A stretch of 64,000 nt of DNA from Halogranum rubrum (GCF_900114455.1 NZ_FOTC01000002.1:343012-407011); one strand, 5' to 3'. Counted from the stretch's first letter, positions 1 through 7,958 are shown. The notes: generated by a model not told the origin, from the sequence alone. Numbers and translations are program-made.

Positions 1-1
1 C

Positions 2-208
2 GGTCTCGCCGGTGCCTTCGCCGTCGTCGCTGTCGCTGTGTTCGGTCTCCTCGCATTCGTCGGTACCCGGACCGTGTCGCTCTCGACGCTTCGCGCCGTC
101 GGTGAGTGGGCCGTCTATCTCGTCGTCTATCACGTGCTGACGCTCGTCGCGGCGTTCGGCTTTCCGATAGCTCTCGTCCACGCCTTCGATTGGATTCTCC
201 GTTACTGA
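2..208 (+). CDS. C-terminal part of a membrane protein (5' end outside window)
   Basis: The reading frame is open from the first bases to a TGA at 206-208 and gives 68 residues, mostly hydrophobic. There is one Ala/Val/Phe/Leu-rich segment at about residues 1-20, a short polar stretch (TRTVSLSTLRAVGEW), and a second hydrophobic segment ending in WILRY. This is the pattern of the last two transmembrane helices of a polytopic membrane protein. Base composition and codon use match the neighbouring genes. It lies 38 bases upstream of the aminotransferase gene on the same strand, so they could be co-transcribed. The family cannot be named from the tail alone. Confidence 0.55.
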   Translation, partial: GLAGAFAVVAVAVFGLLAFVGTRTVSLSTLRAVGEWAVYLVVYHVLTLVAAFGFPIALVHAFDWILRY

Positions 209-246
209 GGACACGACTTTTATCGACGCGCACGACAGACAAACCG

Positions 247-1104
247 ATGCAGTACCACGTCGACGGCGAACTCCGCGACGCCGACGAGGCGACGGTGAAC
301 GTCCGCGACCGAGGCTTCCTCTACGGCGACGCCGCCTTCGAGACACTCCGCGCGTACGGCGGCGAGGTGTTCGAGTGGGCGGCCCACGCCGAGCGCCTGC
401 GAGAGACCTGCGAGACGCTCGAACTCGACCACGACCTGACCGACGAGGACCTCCGCAGCCGAATCGACGAGACACTCGCGGCGAACGACATCGACGAGGC
501 GTACGTCCGCCTGTCGGTGACTCGCGGCGTCCAACCCGGGAAACTCACGCCGAGCGAGGAGATCGACCCGACCGTCGTCGTCATCGTGAAGGAGTTGCCG
601 CGCGGTGGCCGCGGAAGCGACTCCGTCTGGGACGGCCCGGCGACGCTTCAAACCGTCCGGACACAGCGCGTCGCGGACCGCGCGATTCCGGCGAACGCGA
701 AGACCCACAACTATCTGAACGGCATTCTGGCGCGACTCGAACTCCGGGCGACAGGTGCGGACGAGGCACTCGTGCTCGACGCCGACGGCCACCTCGCCGA
801 GGGCGCGACGAGTAACCTCTTTTTCGTCGACGGACAGGCGCTCAAGACGCCGAGTCTCGACGGTCCGGTGCTCCCGGGTGTCACCCGCTCCGTCGTCCTC
901 AACCTCGCTCGCTCGGAGGAGATTCCGGTCGAGGAGGGGACGTACACGCTCGACGACGTGCGGAACGCAGACGAGGTGTTTCTCACGAACACGACGTGGG
1001 AGATTCGGCCCGTCGACACGGTCGACGGTCTCGACGTCGACGGTGGCCCGGTGACTGCGCTCCTCTCGAAACTCTACGACGAGCGCGTCGAGGCGTACTA
1101 CTGA
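247..1104 (+). CDS. Class IV aminotransferase (branched-chain aminotransferase / aminodeoxychorismate lyase type)
   Basis: A 285-residue fold-type IV PLP enzyme. The N-terminal part has the family signature of an early Gly-Asp-Ala pair after RDRGF. The expected PLP lysine lies in the NAKTHNYLNG segment at about residue 150. The C-terminal EGATSNLFF segment and the PGVTR motif bind the cofactor phosphate. Length is normal for the family. The ATG at 247 is preferred over upstream starts because the conserved domain begins right there. The family covers branched-chain amino acid transaminase, D-amino acid transaminase and PabC (p-aminobenzoate from aminodeoxychorismate). In many haloarchaea such a gene follows pabB-pabA, but the gene upstream here encodes a membrane protein, so the substrate is left open. 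Confidence 0.85.
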   Translation: MQYHVDGELRDADEATVNVRDRGFLYGDAAFETLRAYGGEVFEWAAHAERLRETCETLELDHDLTDEDLRSRIDETLAANDIDEAYVRLSVTRGVQPGKLTPSEEIDPTVVVIVKELPRGGRGSDSVWDGPATLQTVRTQRVADRAIPANAKTHNYLNGILARLELRATGADEALVLDADGHLAEGATSNLFFVDGQALKTPSLDGPVLPGVTRSVVLNLARSEEIPVEEGTYTLDDVRNADEVFLTNTTWEIRPVDTVDGLDVDGGPVTALLSKLYDERVEAYY

Positions 1105-1157
1105 GCGGTCGGTCGCAAGCTACAGACCTAAATCCCGTCACCGAGTAGCGAGAGTCG

Positions 1158-1577
1158 ATGCAGGCTGCCCGCCAGATTACGACGGTCGACGAGGTGCCGG
1201 AGAAGAGCACGTTCCTCTTTACCGTGCGCGACACCGAGACAGACGAAGAACGGGAGGCGATTCTCGTCAGAACCGACGGCGAGATAGTCGGGTGGCTCAA
1301 CTACTGCCAACACTACACGCACATCAAACTCGACAAAGGGTCCGGTGCGCCGATGCGTGACGGCGAGGTCATCTGTGCGAACCACGGAGCGTACTTCGAG
1401 TGTGACACGGGCCGCTGTACCTTCGGTCCGTGCGAAGGCGCGTACCTGAACGGTCTCGACCTCTCCGTGGAGGACGGCGTCGTCTCACTCGCCGACGGGG
1501 GCTACGAGTTCGTCGCCGCCGGCCCCATCGAGTCCGACCCCGCAGACCTCTCCTCGAAGTCGAACATGGAGTTCTGA
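1158..1577 (+). CDS. Rieske [2Fe-2S] domain protein
   Basis: A 139-residue soluble protein made almost entirely of one Rieske domain. The two cluster-binding boxes are CQH (Cys50, His52) and CANH (Cys73, His76), about 20 residues apart as in Rieske-type ferredoxins. There is no signal peptide or membrane anchor, so it is a cytoplasmic electron carrier or redox partner rather than a bc1-complex subunit. Two further cysteines (CDTGRC, then GPC) follow the second box. The C-terminus is acidic and serine-rich. A TATA-like CTAAAT lies about 25 bases before the ATG, consistent with a leaderless transcript. The partner oxygenase or reductase is not evident nearby. Confidence 0.9.
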   Translation: MQAARQITTVDEVPEKSTFLFTVRDTETDEEREAILVRTDGEIVGWLNYCQHYTHIKLDKGSGAPMRDGEVICANHGAYFECDTGRCTFGPCEGAYLNGLDLSVEDGVVSLADGGYEFVAAGPIESDPADLSSKSNMEF

Positions 1578-1579
1578 GG

Positions 1580-1744
1580 CTACTGGGTCTCTTCGTAGGA
1601 GCGCTCGATGTACGCCGCGAGTTCGCGCTTCGGGTGCGCTCGCCGGAGGTGGCTGACCAACGTGACCTCTGCTGCGAGTGAGTGGTGGCACAGCGGGCAC
1701 TCGACCGGTAGCCGTGTCGCACTCCGTTCTTTATCGGTACTCAT
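1580..1744 (-). CDS. C2H2 zinc-finger miniprotein, 54 residues
   Basis: A reading frame of 54 codons, starting MSTDKERSATRLP and ending YEETQ. It contains one complete classical finger: CPLC, twelve residues, then His-x4-His (SHLRRAH), i.e. C-x2-C-x12-H-x4-H. The finger is followed by a short basic then acidic helix. It is convergent with the Rieske gene; the two stop codons are about 3 bases apart. Haloarchaea encode many zinc-finger microproteins of 40-80 residues, several with regulatory roles. Its target cannot be inferred. The exact fit to the C2H2 spacing is the reason for calling this short frame real. Confidence 0.7.
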   Translation of the reverse strand: MSTDKERSATRLPVECPLCHHSLAAEVTLVSHLRRAHPKRELAAYIERSYEETQ

Positions 1745-1822
1745 GCCGTACTACAGGTGCGCTGAGGGCAAAAAGCCGTGTGCGCGACGAGACGCGCCGC
1801 TTGTGCGTTGAGTTCCTGAAAA

Positions 1823-1843
1823 TAGCGGGAAGTAGAGTTGAAC
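1823..1843 (-). repeat. Partial copy of the tRNA-Met 3' end (possible att scar)
   Basis: The 21 bases at 1823-1843 equal the 3'-terminal 21 bases of the adjacent initiator tRNA gene (1960-1980) with a single mismatch (GAG for GAT in the T-arm). The copy has the same orientation as the tRNA and lies 137 bases away, on its 3' side. Duplication of a tRNA 3' end is the hallmark of tyrosine-recombinase attachment sites, where an element carries its own copy of the tRNA end. No integrase lies between the copies, so this would be an old or tiny scar. Confidence 0.55.
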
Positions 1844-1885
1844 CTCAGTCGCTCCGCTACGCTTCGCTCCTTGGTTCAAACTACT
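1831..1885. repeat. Imperfect inverted repeat built on tRNA T-arm-like arms
   Basis: The left arm (1831-1844, AGTAGAGTTGAACC) pairs with the right arm (1873-1885, GGTTCAAACTACT) with one bulge. The loop is made of reiterated CGCT-CCGCTACGCTTCGCTCC. Both arms resemble the T-arm of the nearby tRNA. It could form a cruciform or RNA hairpin downstream of the tRNA, or mark where a mobile element inserted. No function is known. Confidence 0.5.
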
Positions 1886-1915
1886 CCATACAACTCGCAC
1901 GGACTCACAGCTATC

Positions 1916-1937
1916 ACGCCGAGACGAGACTCGGCGT
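1916..1937 (-). terminator. Hairpin just downstream of the tRNA gene
   Basis: A perfect inverted repeat with 8-base arms (ACGCCGAG / CTCGGCGT) and a 6-base loop, beginning 23 bases past the tRNA 3' end in the tRNA's direction of transcription. There is no T-run, so it may be a 3' processing or termination aid rather than a classical terminator. Confidence 0.35.
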
Positions 1938-1959
1938 CTGAGTGTAAGTCCGAGAGAAG

Positions 1960-2034
1960 TAGCGGGAAGTAGATTTGAACTACCGATCTCCGGGTTATGA
2001 GCCCGGCGGAATCTCCTGGCTATCCCATCCCGCT
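1960..2034 (-). tRNA. Initiator tRNA-Met (anticodon CAT)
   Basis: The 75-base gene folds as a full cloverleaf on the minus strand. The acceptor stem starts AGCGGG and ends CCCGCT plus discriminator A, the anticodon stem-loop is CCGGG-CTCATAA-CCCGG, and the T-arm contains GTTCAAATC. The A1-U72 pair and the three consecutive G-C pairs next to the anticodon loop (GGG/CCC) are the identity features of archaeal and eukaryotic initiator tRNA, distinguishing it from elongator Met or Ile2 tRNA. No intron is visible and CCA is not encoded. An A/T-rich CCTTAACAG motif about 30 bases upstream can serve as promoter. Confidence 0.93.
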
Positions 2035-2115
2035 ACCTGATGCAAACCGCGGCTAACTGTTAAGGGTTGTGATTCCGCCGCCGTATGTGTGTTTTCGACT
2101 CACTCGCACCCCCGG

Positions 2116-2562
2116 TCAGTGCTCGCCGACACGCCACGTGAACAGGCTCTCGGCGACGTAGTTGAAGAACATCGACGCGCCGATGGCGATGGGGAAGGGA
2201 AGCACCGTCCAGAGGTCGAACCCCGCGACGACGAGAGAGAAGTCGAGAAGTCGGAGTCCGCGGACGATGAAGAACTGGACAGCGACGCCGCCGCTGCGGA
2301 CGAGGTTGGACTTCACGAACCGTTTGAGTGCGTTGAACCGCCCCGCAGTCCCGTGTTCGGCGAACGTCCAGTTGTCGTTGATGAGGAACATCACGACGAT
2401 GGCGACTTCGGCACCGACGAGTTTGGCGTACTCGGCGAGGACGCCGAAGAAGACGGTCAGTATCGTACTCACCGTGAGGTCGAACACCGCGCCGACGGCA
2501 CCCACGGAGGCGAACTTCCCGAACCGAACCCCGGAGACGAGTTCGTCGATGCTGCTACTCAT
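2116..2562 (-). CDS. GtrA-like family membrane protein
   Basis: A 148-residue protein with four hydrophobic segments. The first part (RFGKFASVGAVGAVFDL) is the typical GtrA entry helix and a later segment has the conserved NF/NY motif (MFFNYVAESLFTWR). GtrA proteins are small flippase-like partners that move polyprenyl-phosphate sugars across the membrane for surface glycan modification. The ATG at 2562 overlaps the 3' end of the glycosyltransferase gene by 8 bases, so the pair is translated from one mRNA. The pairing suggests that the glycosyltransferase loads a sugar on dolichyl phosphate and this protein helps present it outside. Confidence 0.88.
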   Translation of the reverse strand: MSSSIDELVSGVRFGKFASVGAVGAVFDLTVSTILTVFFGVLAEYAKLVGAEVAIVVMFLINDNWTFAEHGTAGRFNALKRFVKSNLVRSGGVAVQFFIVRGLRLLDFSLVVAGFDLWTVLPFPIAIGASMFFNYVAESLFTWRVGEH

Positions 2563-3340
2563 CGAGCGCCTCTGCCGCGAGGCGGTCGACGAGCGACGGC
2601 GGCCCGTCCCGGCGCGATTCGAGGAGTTCGTGGAGGCTGTCGTCGGCGAGGAGTTTCGCTCGGTGGCGGGCGACGAGGAGGCCTCGTCCGAGTCGATACG
2701 TGGTGTAGGCAGGCGAGACGGTCGAACCGGGTTGGTCCTCCCAGACGACGGGCACCTCGGCGAGTCGCGCACCGAGTGCGGCGGCGACGGCGACGAGTTC
2801 GATGTCCCACGCGAACCCCGGTTCGTAGAGGTGCCGCCGGACCGACCGCCACGTCTCGCACGTCATCGCCTTCGCGCCGCACTGGTAGTCGTAGAGTTTC
2901 GCGTCGAGGAGGTGTCGCGCTATCCACGCGAACCCGTCACCGAGATAGCGACGCGCGAACGTCTGGTGAGAGGCGACGGTGGCGTCTGGATGTCGCCGCG
3001 ACCCGACGGAGAGGTCCGCGCGGCCGGAGAGGACGGGTTCGAGGACGTCGGCGATGGAGTCCGCAGGGGTGCTACCGTCTGCGTCGGCGAAGACTAGCAC
3101 GTCGGTATCGAGCGCCTCGAACCCCGCCGTGATGGCGGTTCCCTTCCCGCGGCGATGGGCGACGGCGTTCACCTCGACGGGGAGGGTGGACACCGATTCG
3201 ACTACCGCCGGCGTGGCCGCGTCGAGTTCGATGCGGACGACGTCGGGGGCAAGCCGCTCCTGCAGTGCCCGGACGTAGTCGCCGAGGAGGGCGACGTCCG
3301 GACGGTACGCGGGGATGACGACCCCGACGGTCTGCGTCAT
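2555..3340 (-). CDS. Family 2 glycosyltransferase (dolichyl-phosphate sugar synthase type)
   Basis: A 261-residue GT-A enzyme. It starts TQTVGVVIPAYRP, the usual nucleotide-sugar entry strand. ADADGST supplies the acidic metal-binding DxD-like motif and a later CGAKAMT / FAWDIEL segment matches dolichyl-phosphate glucosyl- or mannosyltransferases. No transmembrane segment is predicted, so the membrane function is probably provided by the overlapping GtrA gene. It is divergent from the DUF2298 gene across a 119-base promoter region. The most likely role is making a lipid-linked sugar for N- or O-glycosylation of surface proteins; the donor sugar cannot be told. Confidence 0.88.
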   Translation of the reverse strand: MTQTVGVVIPAYRPDVALLGDYVRALQERLAPDVVRIELDAATPAVVESVSTLPVEVNAVAHRRGKGTAITAGFEALDTDVLVFADADGSTPADSIADVLEPVLSGRADLSVGSRRHPDATVASHQTFARRYLGDGFAWIARHLLDAKLYDYQCGAKAMTCETWRSVRRHLYEPGFAWDIELVAVAAALGARLAEVPVVWEDQPGSTVSPAYTTYRLGRGLLVARHRAKLLADDSLHELLESRRDGPPSLVDRLAAEALDE

Positions 3341-3459
3341 ATCTCGGGGTTCCACACACGCGCTGAAAAAGCGTTTGACTCTCGACTGTGGTGGTCTCCC
3401 CGTACGGTGTGCTCGAACCCAAAAAGCGTATACCGCCGCCAGTCCGTCACTCTCGGTAG

Positions 3460-5784
3460 ATGGAACTCGTCCCGCTCGTTCTGTGGCTCTTGCTCTACGC
3501 GCTCCTTGCGGGTGCAGGGCTTTCGCTCGCCCTGCGACTGTTCGCGCCGTTGCCGACTCGCGGTGTCGGCTTCGCGCTCCCCGTCGCCCTCGTCGTGCTG
3601 ACCACGGTCGGCTACTGGGTCGGCCACCTCGCGTTCGGCGTCGTCGCCCCCGTCGTCGGCTTGCTCGTCTTACTGGCGCTCTCTGCACTCGCCGGACTCG
3701 ACCGAGACGCACTCCGCGAGCGTCGCGTCGAACCTGCCGCCGACCTCGACTTCGACCGCTCGGCCGCCGTCGACACCGTCGCCGTCTTCCTCGTCGCCTT
3801 CGCCTTCCTCGTTCTCGTCCGTGCCGCCGACCCGGCGGTCCACGCGGGCGGCGGCGAGAAGTTCCTCGACTTCGGTCTCCTCAAGTCACTCATGATGTCG
3901 CCGACGCTCCCGCCAGAAGACATGTGGTTCGCGGGCGAACCCGTCCGCTACTACTACGGCGGCCACCTGACGACGGCGCTCGTCGCGAAACTCGCCGGTG
4001 TCGCCCCCGCGTACGCGTACAACCTCTCACTCGCCGGGTTCTACGCGATGCTCGTCACCGCGGCGTTCGACCTCGCCGGTTCGGTTGCCGCCGCGCGCGG
4101 CGGGTCTCGCCGTACTGCTGGCCTCTTCGCCGCCTTCTTCGTCGGCTTCGCGAGTAACCTCGTCACGGCGAGTCGACTCGTCCTCCTCGCCGTCCCGGAC
4201 CCGCTTCGGACACAGATTGCAACGGCGCTCGCCGAGCAGTCACGCTACTCGGTCGCCGACTTCCTCGCCGGACCGTCGTCGTTCAGCTACTGGTCTGCGA
4301 GTCGCGTCATCCCGGGGACGATAAACGAGTTCCCGCTCTTCGCGTGGCTCAACGGCGACCTGCACGCCCACATGATGGGGACGGTCTTTCTCCTCCTCGG
4401 GGCGGCGCTCTGCTACAGCTACTACCGAACCCCGGCGACGAACCGACGGCGACGCTGGGCGCTCGTCTTCCTCGTCCTGCCGCTGCTCGGGAGCGTCCAA
4501 ACCTACACCGACACGTGGAGTTTCCCGTCGATATTCGGTCTGCTCTTTCTCACGCTCACGTTCGCCCCCGCCGACCCGCTCACGGTCTTCTCGGAGTCGA
4601 TTCCGAGACGACTCCGTGGCTCCATCGGTGACTCGTGGCTCGGAGGGGAACTCGTCCGGACCCTCAGCGCACTCGTCATCACCGCCAGCGCGGGCGGGTT
4701 GGCCGTGCTTCTCAGTCTCCCGTTCCTGCTCGCCGCCGGGGCCAGTCGCGAGGTGGCCTTCTTGACGCTAGAGATGCGGAGTCCGCTCGGACCACTGCTG
4801 CTCGTCCACGGCGCGTTCCTCGTCGCGTTCGCGGCGTACCTCTACGACCGCCTCGGTGTCGACAGCAGTCGACTCCTGCTCGTGGTCGCGCTGGCCGCCG
4901 TCGGCGTCGTCGCCGCCCTTCAGCAGTTCGCCGTCCTCTTCGCCGTCGCGCCGCTGCTCGTCTTCGGGTGGCTCGCCCTCCGGATGGACCGCGACGTCGG
5001 CTACGAGACGGTCCTCGTCGTCGCCGGGGCGGGTCTCGTCCTCCTCGTGGAGCTCCTCTACGTCAAGGAGCAGGCGGGACCGGGGCGGATGAACACGGTG
5101 TTCAAGACCTACATGCAGGTGTGGGTGCTCTGGGGAACGGCGATGGGTGCGGTCCTCTCGGGGCTCCTCCAATCACCCTCGCTCGCGGCACCGAAACTCC
5201 GCCTTCGAGCCGCTCGCTCGGTTCTCGGTGTCGTTCTCGTCGTCGCTCTCGTCGCCTCGACGTCGGTGTACGGCGCGTTCGCGGTCTCACAACATTTCGA
5301 CCAGCACTCGGGGTCGACGCTGGATGCGACGGCGTTCGCGACGGAGCAACATCCCGAGGAGGCGAAAGCCATCGACTGGCTCGACGAGCGAGCGACGGCG
5401 GAGACGACGCTCCTCTCTGCGCCCGCGACGAGTATCTATCCGGACGCACAGAACGGCTCGTACCCCTACCCACCCGGGATGTACAGCTGGGACTCGAGTC
5501 CTGCAGCGAGTCTAACCGGTGTCCCGACTGTCGCCGGCTGGCACCACGAAGTCGGCTATCGCGGCTACGACGCCTACCACCAGCGTGTTCGCGTCGTCGA
5601 CGCGGCGTACACCGGGTCGACCGAGGAGTTCCAGTCGGTCGTCTCGGAGTACGACGTCGAGTACGTCTGGGTCGGTCCGGCCGAGCGCGCCCGCTACGGC
5701 GACACACTCTCGATTTCGGAGAGGCCCGGCGTCGAGGTGGCCTACGAGACGGAGGCGGTGACTGTCTACCGCGTCGACGGCTAG
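3460..5784 (+). CDS. DUF2298 polytopic membrane protein (Chlor_Arch_YYY family)
   Basis: A 774-residue protein with about a dozen transmembrane helices. The diagnostic run of three tyrosines followed by GGH (PVRYYYGGHL, about residue 165-174) defines the YYY family found in Chloroflexi and archaea. The membrane part resembles GT-C glycosyltransferases, including a short acidic-motif loop (FAWLNGDLHAHMMG). The last 170 residues form a soluble, probably extracytoplasmic domain. Divergent from the GT2-GtrA pair, it fits a role as the membrane glycosyltransferase that uses the lipid-linked sugar. Family biochemistry is not established; the GT-C reading is inference. An A/T-rich AAAAAGCGTATA about 30 bases upstream is the likely promoter. 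Confidence 0.88.
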   Translation: MELVPLVLWLLLYALLAGAGLSLALRLFAPLPTRGVGFALPVALVVLTTVGYWVGHLAFGVVAPVVGLLVLLALSALAGLDRDALRERRVEPAADLDFDRSAAVDTVAVFLVAFAFLVLVRAADPAVHAGGGEKFLDFGLLKSLMMSPTLPPEDMWFAGEPVRYYYGGHLTTALVAKLAGVAPAYAYNLSLAGFYAMLVTAAFDLAGSVAAARGGSRRTAGLFAAFFVGFASNLVTASRLVLLAVPDPLRTQIATALAEQSRYSVADFLAGPSSFSYWSASRVIPGTINEFPLFAWLNGDLHAHMMGTVFLLLGAALCYSYYRTPATNRRRRWALVFLVLPLLGSVQTYTDTWSFPSIFGLLFLTLTFAPADPLTVFSESIPRRLRGSIGDSWLGGELVRTLSALVITASAGGLAVLLSLPFLLAAGASREVAFLTLEMRSPLGPLLLVHGAFLVAFAAYLYDRLGVDSSRLLLVVALAAVGVVAALQQFAVLFAVAPLLVFGWLALRMDRDVGYETVLVVAGAGLVLLVELLYVKEQAGPGRMNTVFKTYMQVWVLWGTAMGAVLSGLLQSPSLAAPKLRLRAARSVLGVVLVVALVASTSVYGAFAVSQHFDQHSGSTLDATAFATEQHPEEAKAIDWLDERATAETTLLSAPATSIYPDAQNGSYPYPPGMYSWDSSPAASLTGVPTVAGWHHEVGYRGYDAYHQRVRVVDAAYTGSTEEFQSVVSEYDVEYVWVGPAERARYGDTLSISERPGVEVAYETEAVTVYRVDG

Positions 5785-5853
5785 CAGCGAGAGATAGTGG
5801 GGACTGCGCGGACTGAGCGTGAGGCGTAATCTCGCGAAAAAGTGTGCGCCGAA

Positions 5854-6120
5854 TCAGACGGCCATGTCGCCTTTCCCTTTCACGACGTCGAGGGCGTCGG
5901 CGTCGATGGTGTCGACGTCCAGCCAATGTGGAACGTACTCTCGTTTGTCGAACTTTTCGCGTTCGTCTTCGGTTCCGATGACGCACCACAGTTGGACCTC
6001 CTCGGGTCCGTGGTAGTCGCCTTGGCGCTGGATGGAGAAGCAGACCTGCTCTGTGTCGTCGTAGTTGATGATGGCGTCCTTCCGGATGCCGGGGTCCCCG
6101 TGCACGATGAGGTGCTTCAT
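5854..6120 (-). CDS. HAH_0734-family small conserved haloarchaeal protein
   Basis: An 88-residue acidic soluble protein starting MKHLIVHGDPGIRKDA, with central HGPEEVQLWC and WLDVDT segments typical of the haloarchaea-specific family named after HAH_0734. It has no known function and no recognisable catalytic motif. It is divergent from the ribosomal-protein operon across a 263-base region. The ATG at 6120 was chosen because the conserved block begins there; upstream codons in the same frame lack this character. Confidence 0.8.
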   Translation of the reverse strand: MKHLIVHGDPGIRKDAIINYDDTEQVCFSIQRQGDYHGPEEVQLWCVIGTEDEREKFDKREYVPHWLDVDTIDADALDVVKGKGDMAV

Positions 6121-6383
6121 GACCGGCAGTTGGCACAGTCTCCGCTTAACGGCTTCGGAACTGAGAGGGAGTATCGTAGCCAGACGGAGACACAGCGAGT
6201 CTCGCCCGAGTACGGTGTCCGAGTTGCTCAGAGAGCATCGACCAACGTCTACGAGACACCCGATGCGTGTGACTACGTCCCGCACGTTGACGCCGAGACG
6301 GTGTGGATGTGGCGCAAACCGCCTCTCGGAAACCAAACTCGTTTTAACGTCCGACGTCAAACCTCGCGTAAGGTAGATACTCT

Positions 6384-6665
6384 ATGCAGATGCCTCGCCG
6401 ATTCAACACGTACTGTCCGCATTGTAAGGCACACCACGAACACGAAGTCGAGAAGGTCCGTAAGGGCCGCCCGACGGGGATGAAGTGGAACGCGCGTCAG
6501 CAGAAGCGCGGGAAGAAGGTCATCGGGAACGCCGGTAAGTTCTCGAAGGTGCCCGGTGGCGACAAGCCGACGAAGAAGACCCACCTGAAGTACCGCTGCA
6601 GCGACTGCGGCAAGGCTCACATGCGTGAGGGCTGGCGCGCAGGCCGACTGGAGTTCCAGGAGTAG
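6384..6665 (+). CDS. rpl44e: 50S ribosomal protein L44e
   Basis: A 93-residue basic protein beginning [15 protein letters not shown]. It has a four-cysteine zinc ribbon: CPHC near the N-terminus and CSDC near residue 75 ([10 protein letters not shown]). Length and motif order match archaeal L44e (eukaryotic eL42), a component of the E-site region of the large subunit. It is the first gene of a tight same-strand cluster rpl44e-rps27e-aif2a-nop10. The likely promoter is TTTTAAC at 6342-6348, giving a leader of about 10 bases. Confidence 0.98.
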   Translation: MQMPRRFNTYCPHCKAHHEHEVEKVRKGRPTGMKWNARQQKRGKKVIGNAGKFSKVPGGDKPTKKTHLKYRCSDCGKAHMREGWRAGRLEFQE

Positions 6666-6669
6666 ACCA

Positions 6670-6843
6670 ATGGCAGGAAACTTCTACAAAGTTCAGTGTC
6701 AGGACTGTGAGAACGAACAGGTCGTCTTCGGCAAAGCGGCGACGGTCGTCAACTGTGCCGTCTGCGGCACCGTCCTCGCCCGCCCGACCGGTGGCAACGC
6801 CACCTTCGAAGGCGAGGTTACCGAGACCGTCGAGGCACGGTAA
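6670..6843 (+). CDS. rps27e: 30S ribosomal protein S27e
   Basis: A 57-residue zinc-ribbon protein (CQDC at 9-12 in KVQCQDCENEQ, CAVC further on). It matches archaeal S27e in length and motif spacing. The ATG at 6670 is 4 bases after the L44e stop codon, so the two are translationally coupled. L44e-S27e-aIF2alpha-Nop10 is a widely conserved archaeal gene order. Confidence 0.98.
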   Translation: MAGNFYKVQCQDCENEQVVFGKAATVVNCAVCGTVLARPTGGNATFEGEVTETVEAR

Positions 6844-6861
6844 GCGCTTGGAGGACCCAGT

Positions 6862-7662
6862 ATGAAGTACAGTGGCTGGCCTGACAAAGGTGACCTCGTC
6901 GTCGGTAAAGTCGACGAGATCGCCGACTTCGGTGTCTTCATCGACCTCGAAGAGTACGAGAACAAGCGCGGCCTCGTCCACATCAGCGAAGTCGCGAGTG
7001 GCTGGATCAAGAACGTCCGCGACCACGTCCGCGAGGGACAGACGGTCGTCGCCAAGGTGCTCGACATCGACGAGGGCTCCCAACAGATCGACCTCTCGAT
7101 CAAGGACGTCAACGAACACCAGCGCAAGGACAAGATTCAGGACTGGAAGAACGAGCAGAAGGCCGACAAGTGGATGGCCATCGCGTTCGGCGAGGACGTC
7201 TCCGACGAGCAGTACGGCGCCGTCGCTAACGCCCTCATCGCCGAGTACGACTCGCTCTACGATGGGTTCGAGCAAGCGGCCATCCACGGGATGGAAGCAC
7301 TCGAAGACGTCGACCTCGAAGAAGACGAGAAGCAGGCCGTCGTCGAGACGGCCCGCGAGAACGTCTCCGTCCCCTACGTCAACGTCACCGGCTACGTCGA
7401 CCTCCGCTGTCCGACGCCGGACGGCGTCGACGACATCAAAGAGGCGCTGAAAGCCGCCGAGGGCAACGGCGAGATTCCCGACGAAGTCGAACTCACCGTC
7501 GCCTACGTTGGGTCACCGGAGTACCGCATCAAGGTGCGCGCGCCCGACTACAAGACCGCCGAATCGGAACTGGAAGCGAGCGCCAAGCGCGCCCGTGAGG
7601 CCATCGAGGCCGTCGGCGGGACTGGCGAGTACCACCGCGAGCGGACGGAAGACGACGAGTAA
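6862..7662 (+). CDS. Translation initiation factor aIF2 subunit alpha
   Basis: A 266-residue protein. Residues 5-80 form an S1 RNA-binding domain ([27 protein letters not shown]). A helical middle domain follows, then a C-terminal alpha/beta domain that contacts aIF2-gamma. The length is standard for archaeal aIF2-alpha, one of the three subunits that deliver initiator Met-tRNA to the small subunit. A Shine-Dalgarno-like GGAGG sits 7 to 8 bases before the ATG. The gene follows S27e by 18 bases, in the expected conserved operon. Confidence 0.97.
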   Translation: MKYSGWPDKGDLVVGKVDEIADFGVFIDLEEYENKRGLVHISEVASGWIKNVRDHVREGQTVVAKVLDIDEGSQQIDLSIKDVNEHQRKDKIQDWKNEQKADKWMAIAFGEDVSDEQYGAVANALIAEYDSLYDGFEQAAIHGMEALEDVDLEEDEKQAVVETARENVSVPYVNVTGYVDLRCPTPDGVDDIKEALKAAEGNGEIPDEVELTVAYVGSPEYRIKVRAPDYKTAESELEASAKRAREAIEAVGGTGEYHRERTEDDE

Positions 7663-7670
7663 CTTCGCCG

Positions 7671-7850
7671 ATGCACTCGGACATCCGGGTCTGTTCGGCG
7701 TGGCGAGAGAGTCACCCGCGCCCGGTGTACACGCTCTCGGACACCTGTCCGGAGTGTGGTGCCGACGCCGAGAACAGTGCGCCCGCCCCGTTCAACCCCG
7801 AAGACCCCTACGGCGAGTATCGCCGTGCGGCGAAGCGCCGACGCGAGTGA
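7671..7850 (+). CDS. nop10: Nop10, H/ACA ribonucleoprotein component
   Basis: A 59-residue protein starting MHSDIRVCSAWRESHP, with a zinc ribbon in which CPECG forms the second half (the first half keeps one Cys and an His). The PAPFNPEDPYGEYRR tail is the canonical Nop10 signature. Nop10 binds Cbf5 in box H/ACA RNPs that make pseudouridine in rRNA. It starts 8 bases after the aIF2-alpha stop, as in most archaea. Confidence 0.95.
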   Translation: MHSDIRVCSAWRESHPRPVYTLSDTCPECGADAENSAPAPFNPEDPYGEYRRAAKRRRE

Positions 7851-7925
7851 CCGTCGCCGCCCCGTTCGCGTCACGTGTTCTTATTCGCTCCCGAGCGACG
7901 GCTTCGACGGAGACTCCGCTTCAAA

Positions 7926-7955
7926 CTTATTAAGGCGGCGCGTCCCTTCGGGACG
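7926..7955 (+). promoter_or_regulatory. TATA box plus hairpin before the PAC2 gene
   Basis: CTTATTAA at 7926-7933 is a good haloarchaeal TATA box, with the ATG at 7959 at the distance expected for a leaderless transcript. Between them, 7941-7955 is a perfect inverted repeat CGTCCC-TTC-GGGACG. As DNA it could be an operator at the start site. Confidence 0.5.
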
Positions 7956-7958
7956 CCC

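Noticed and set aside
2089-3132. 347-codon plus-strand frame at GtrA/GT2
   Set aside because: Arg/Pro-rich translation with no domain; the minus strand encodes GtrA and GT2 with clear motifs.
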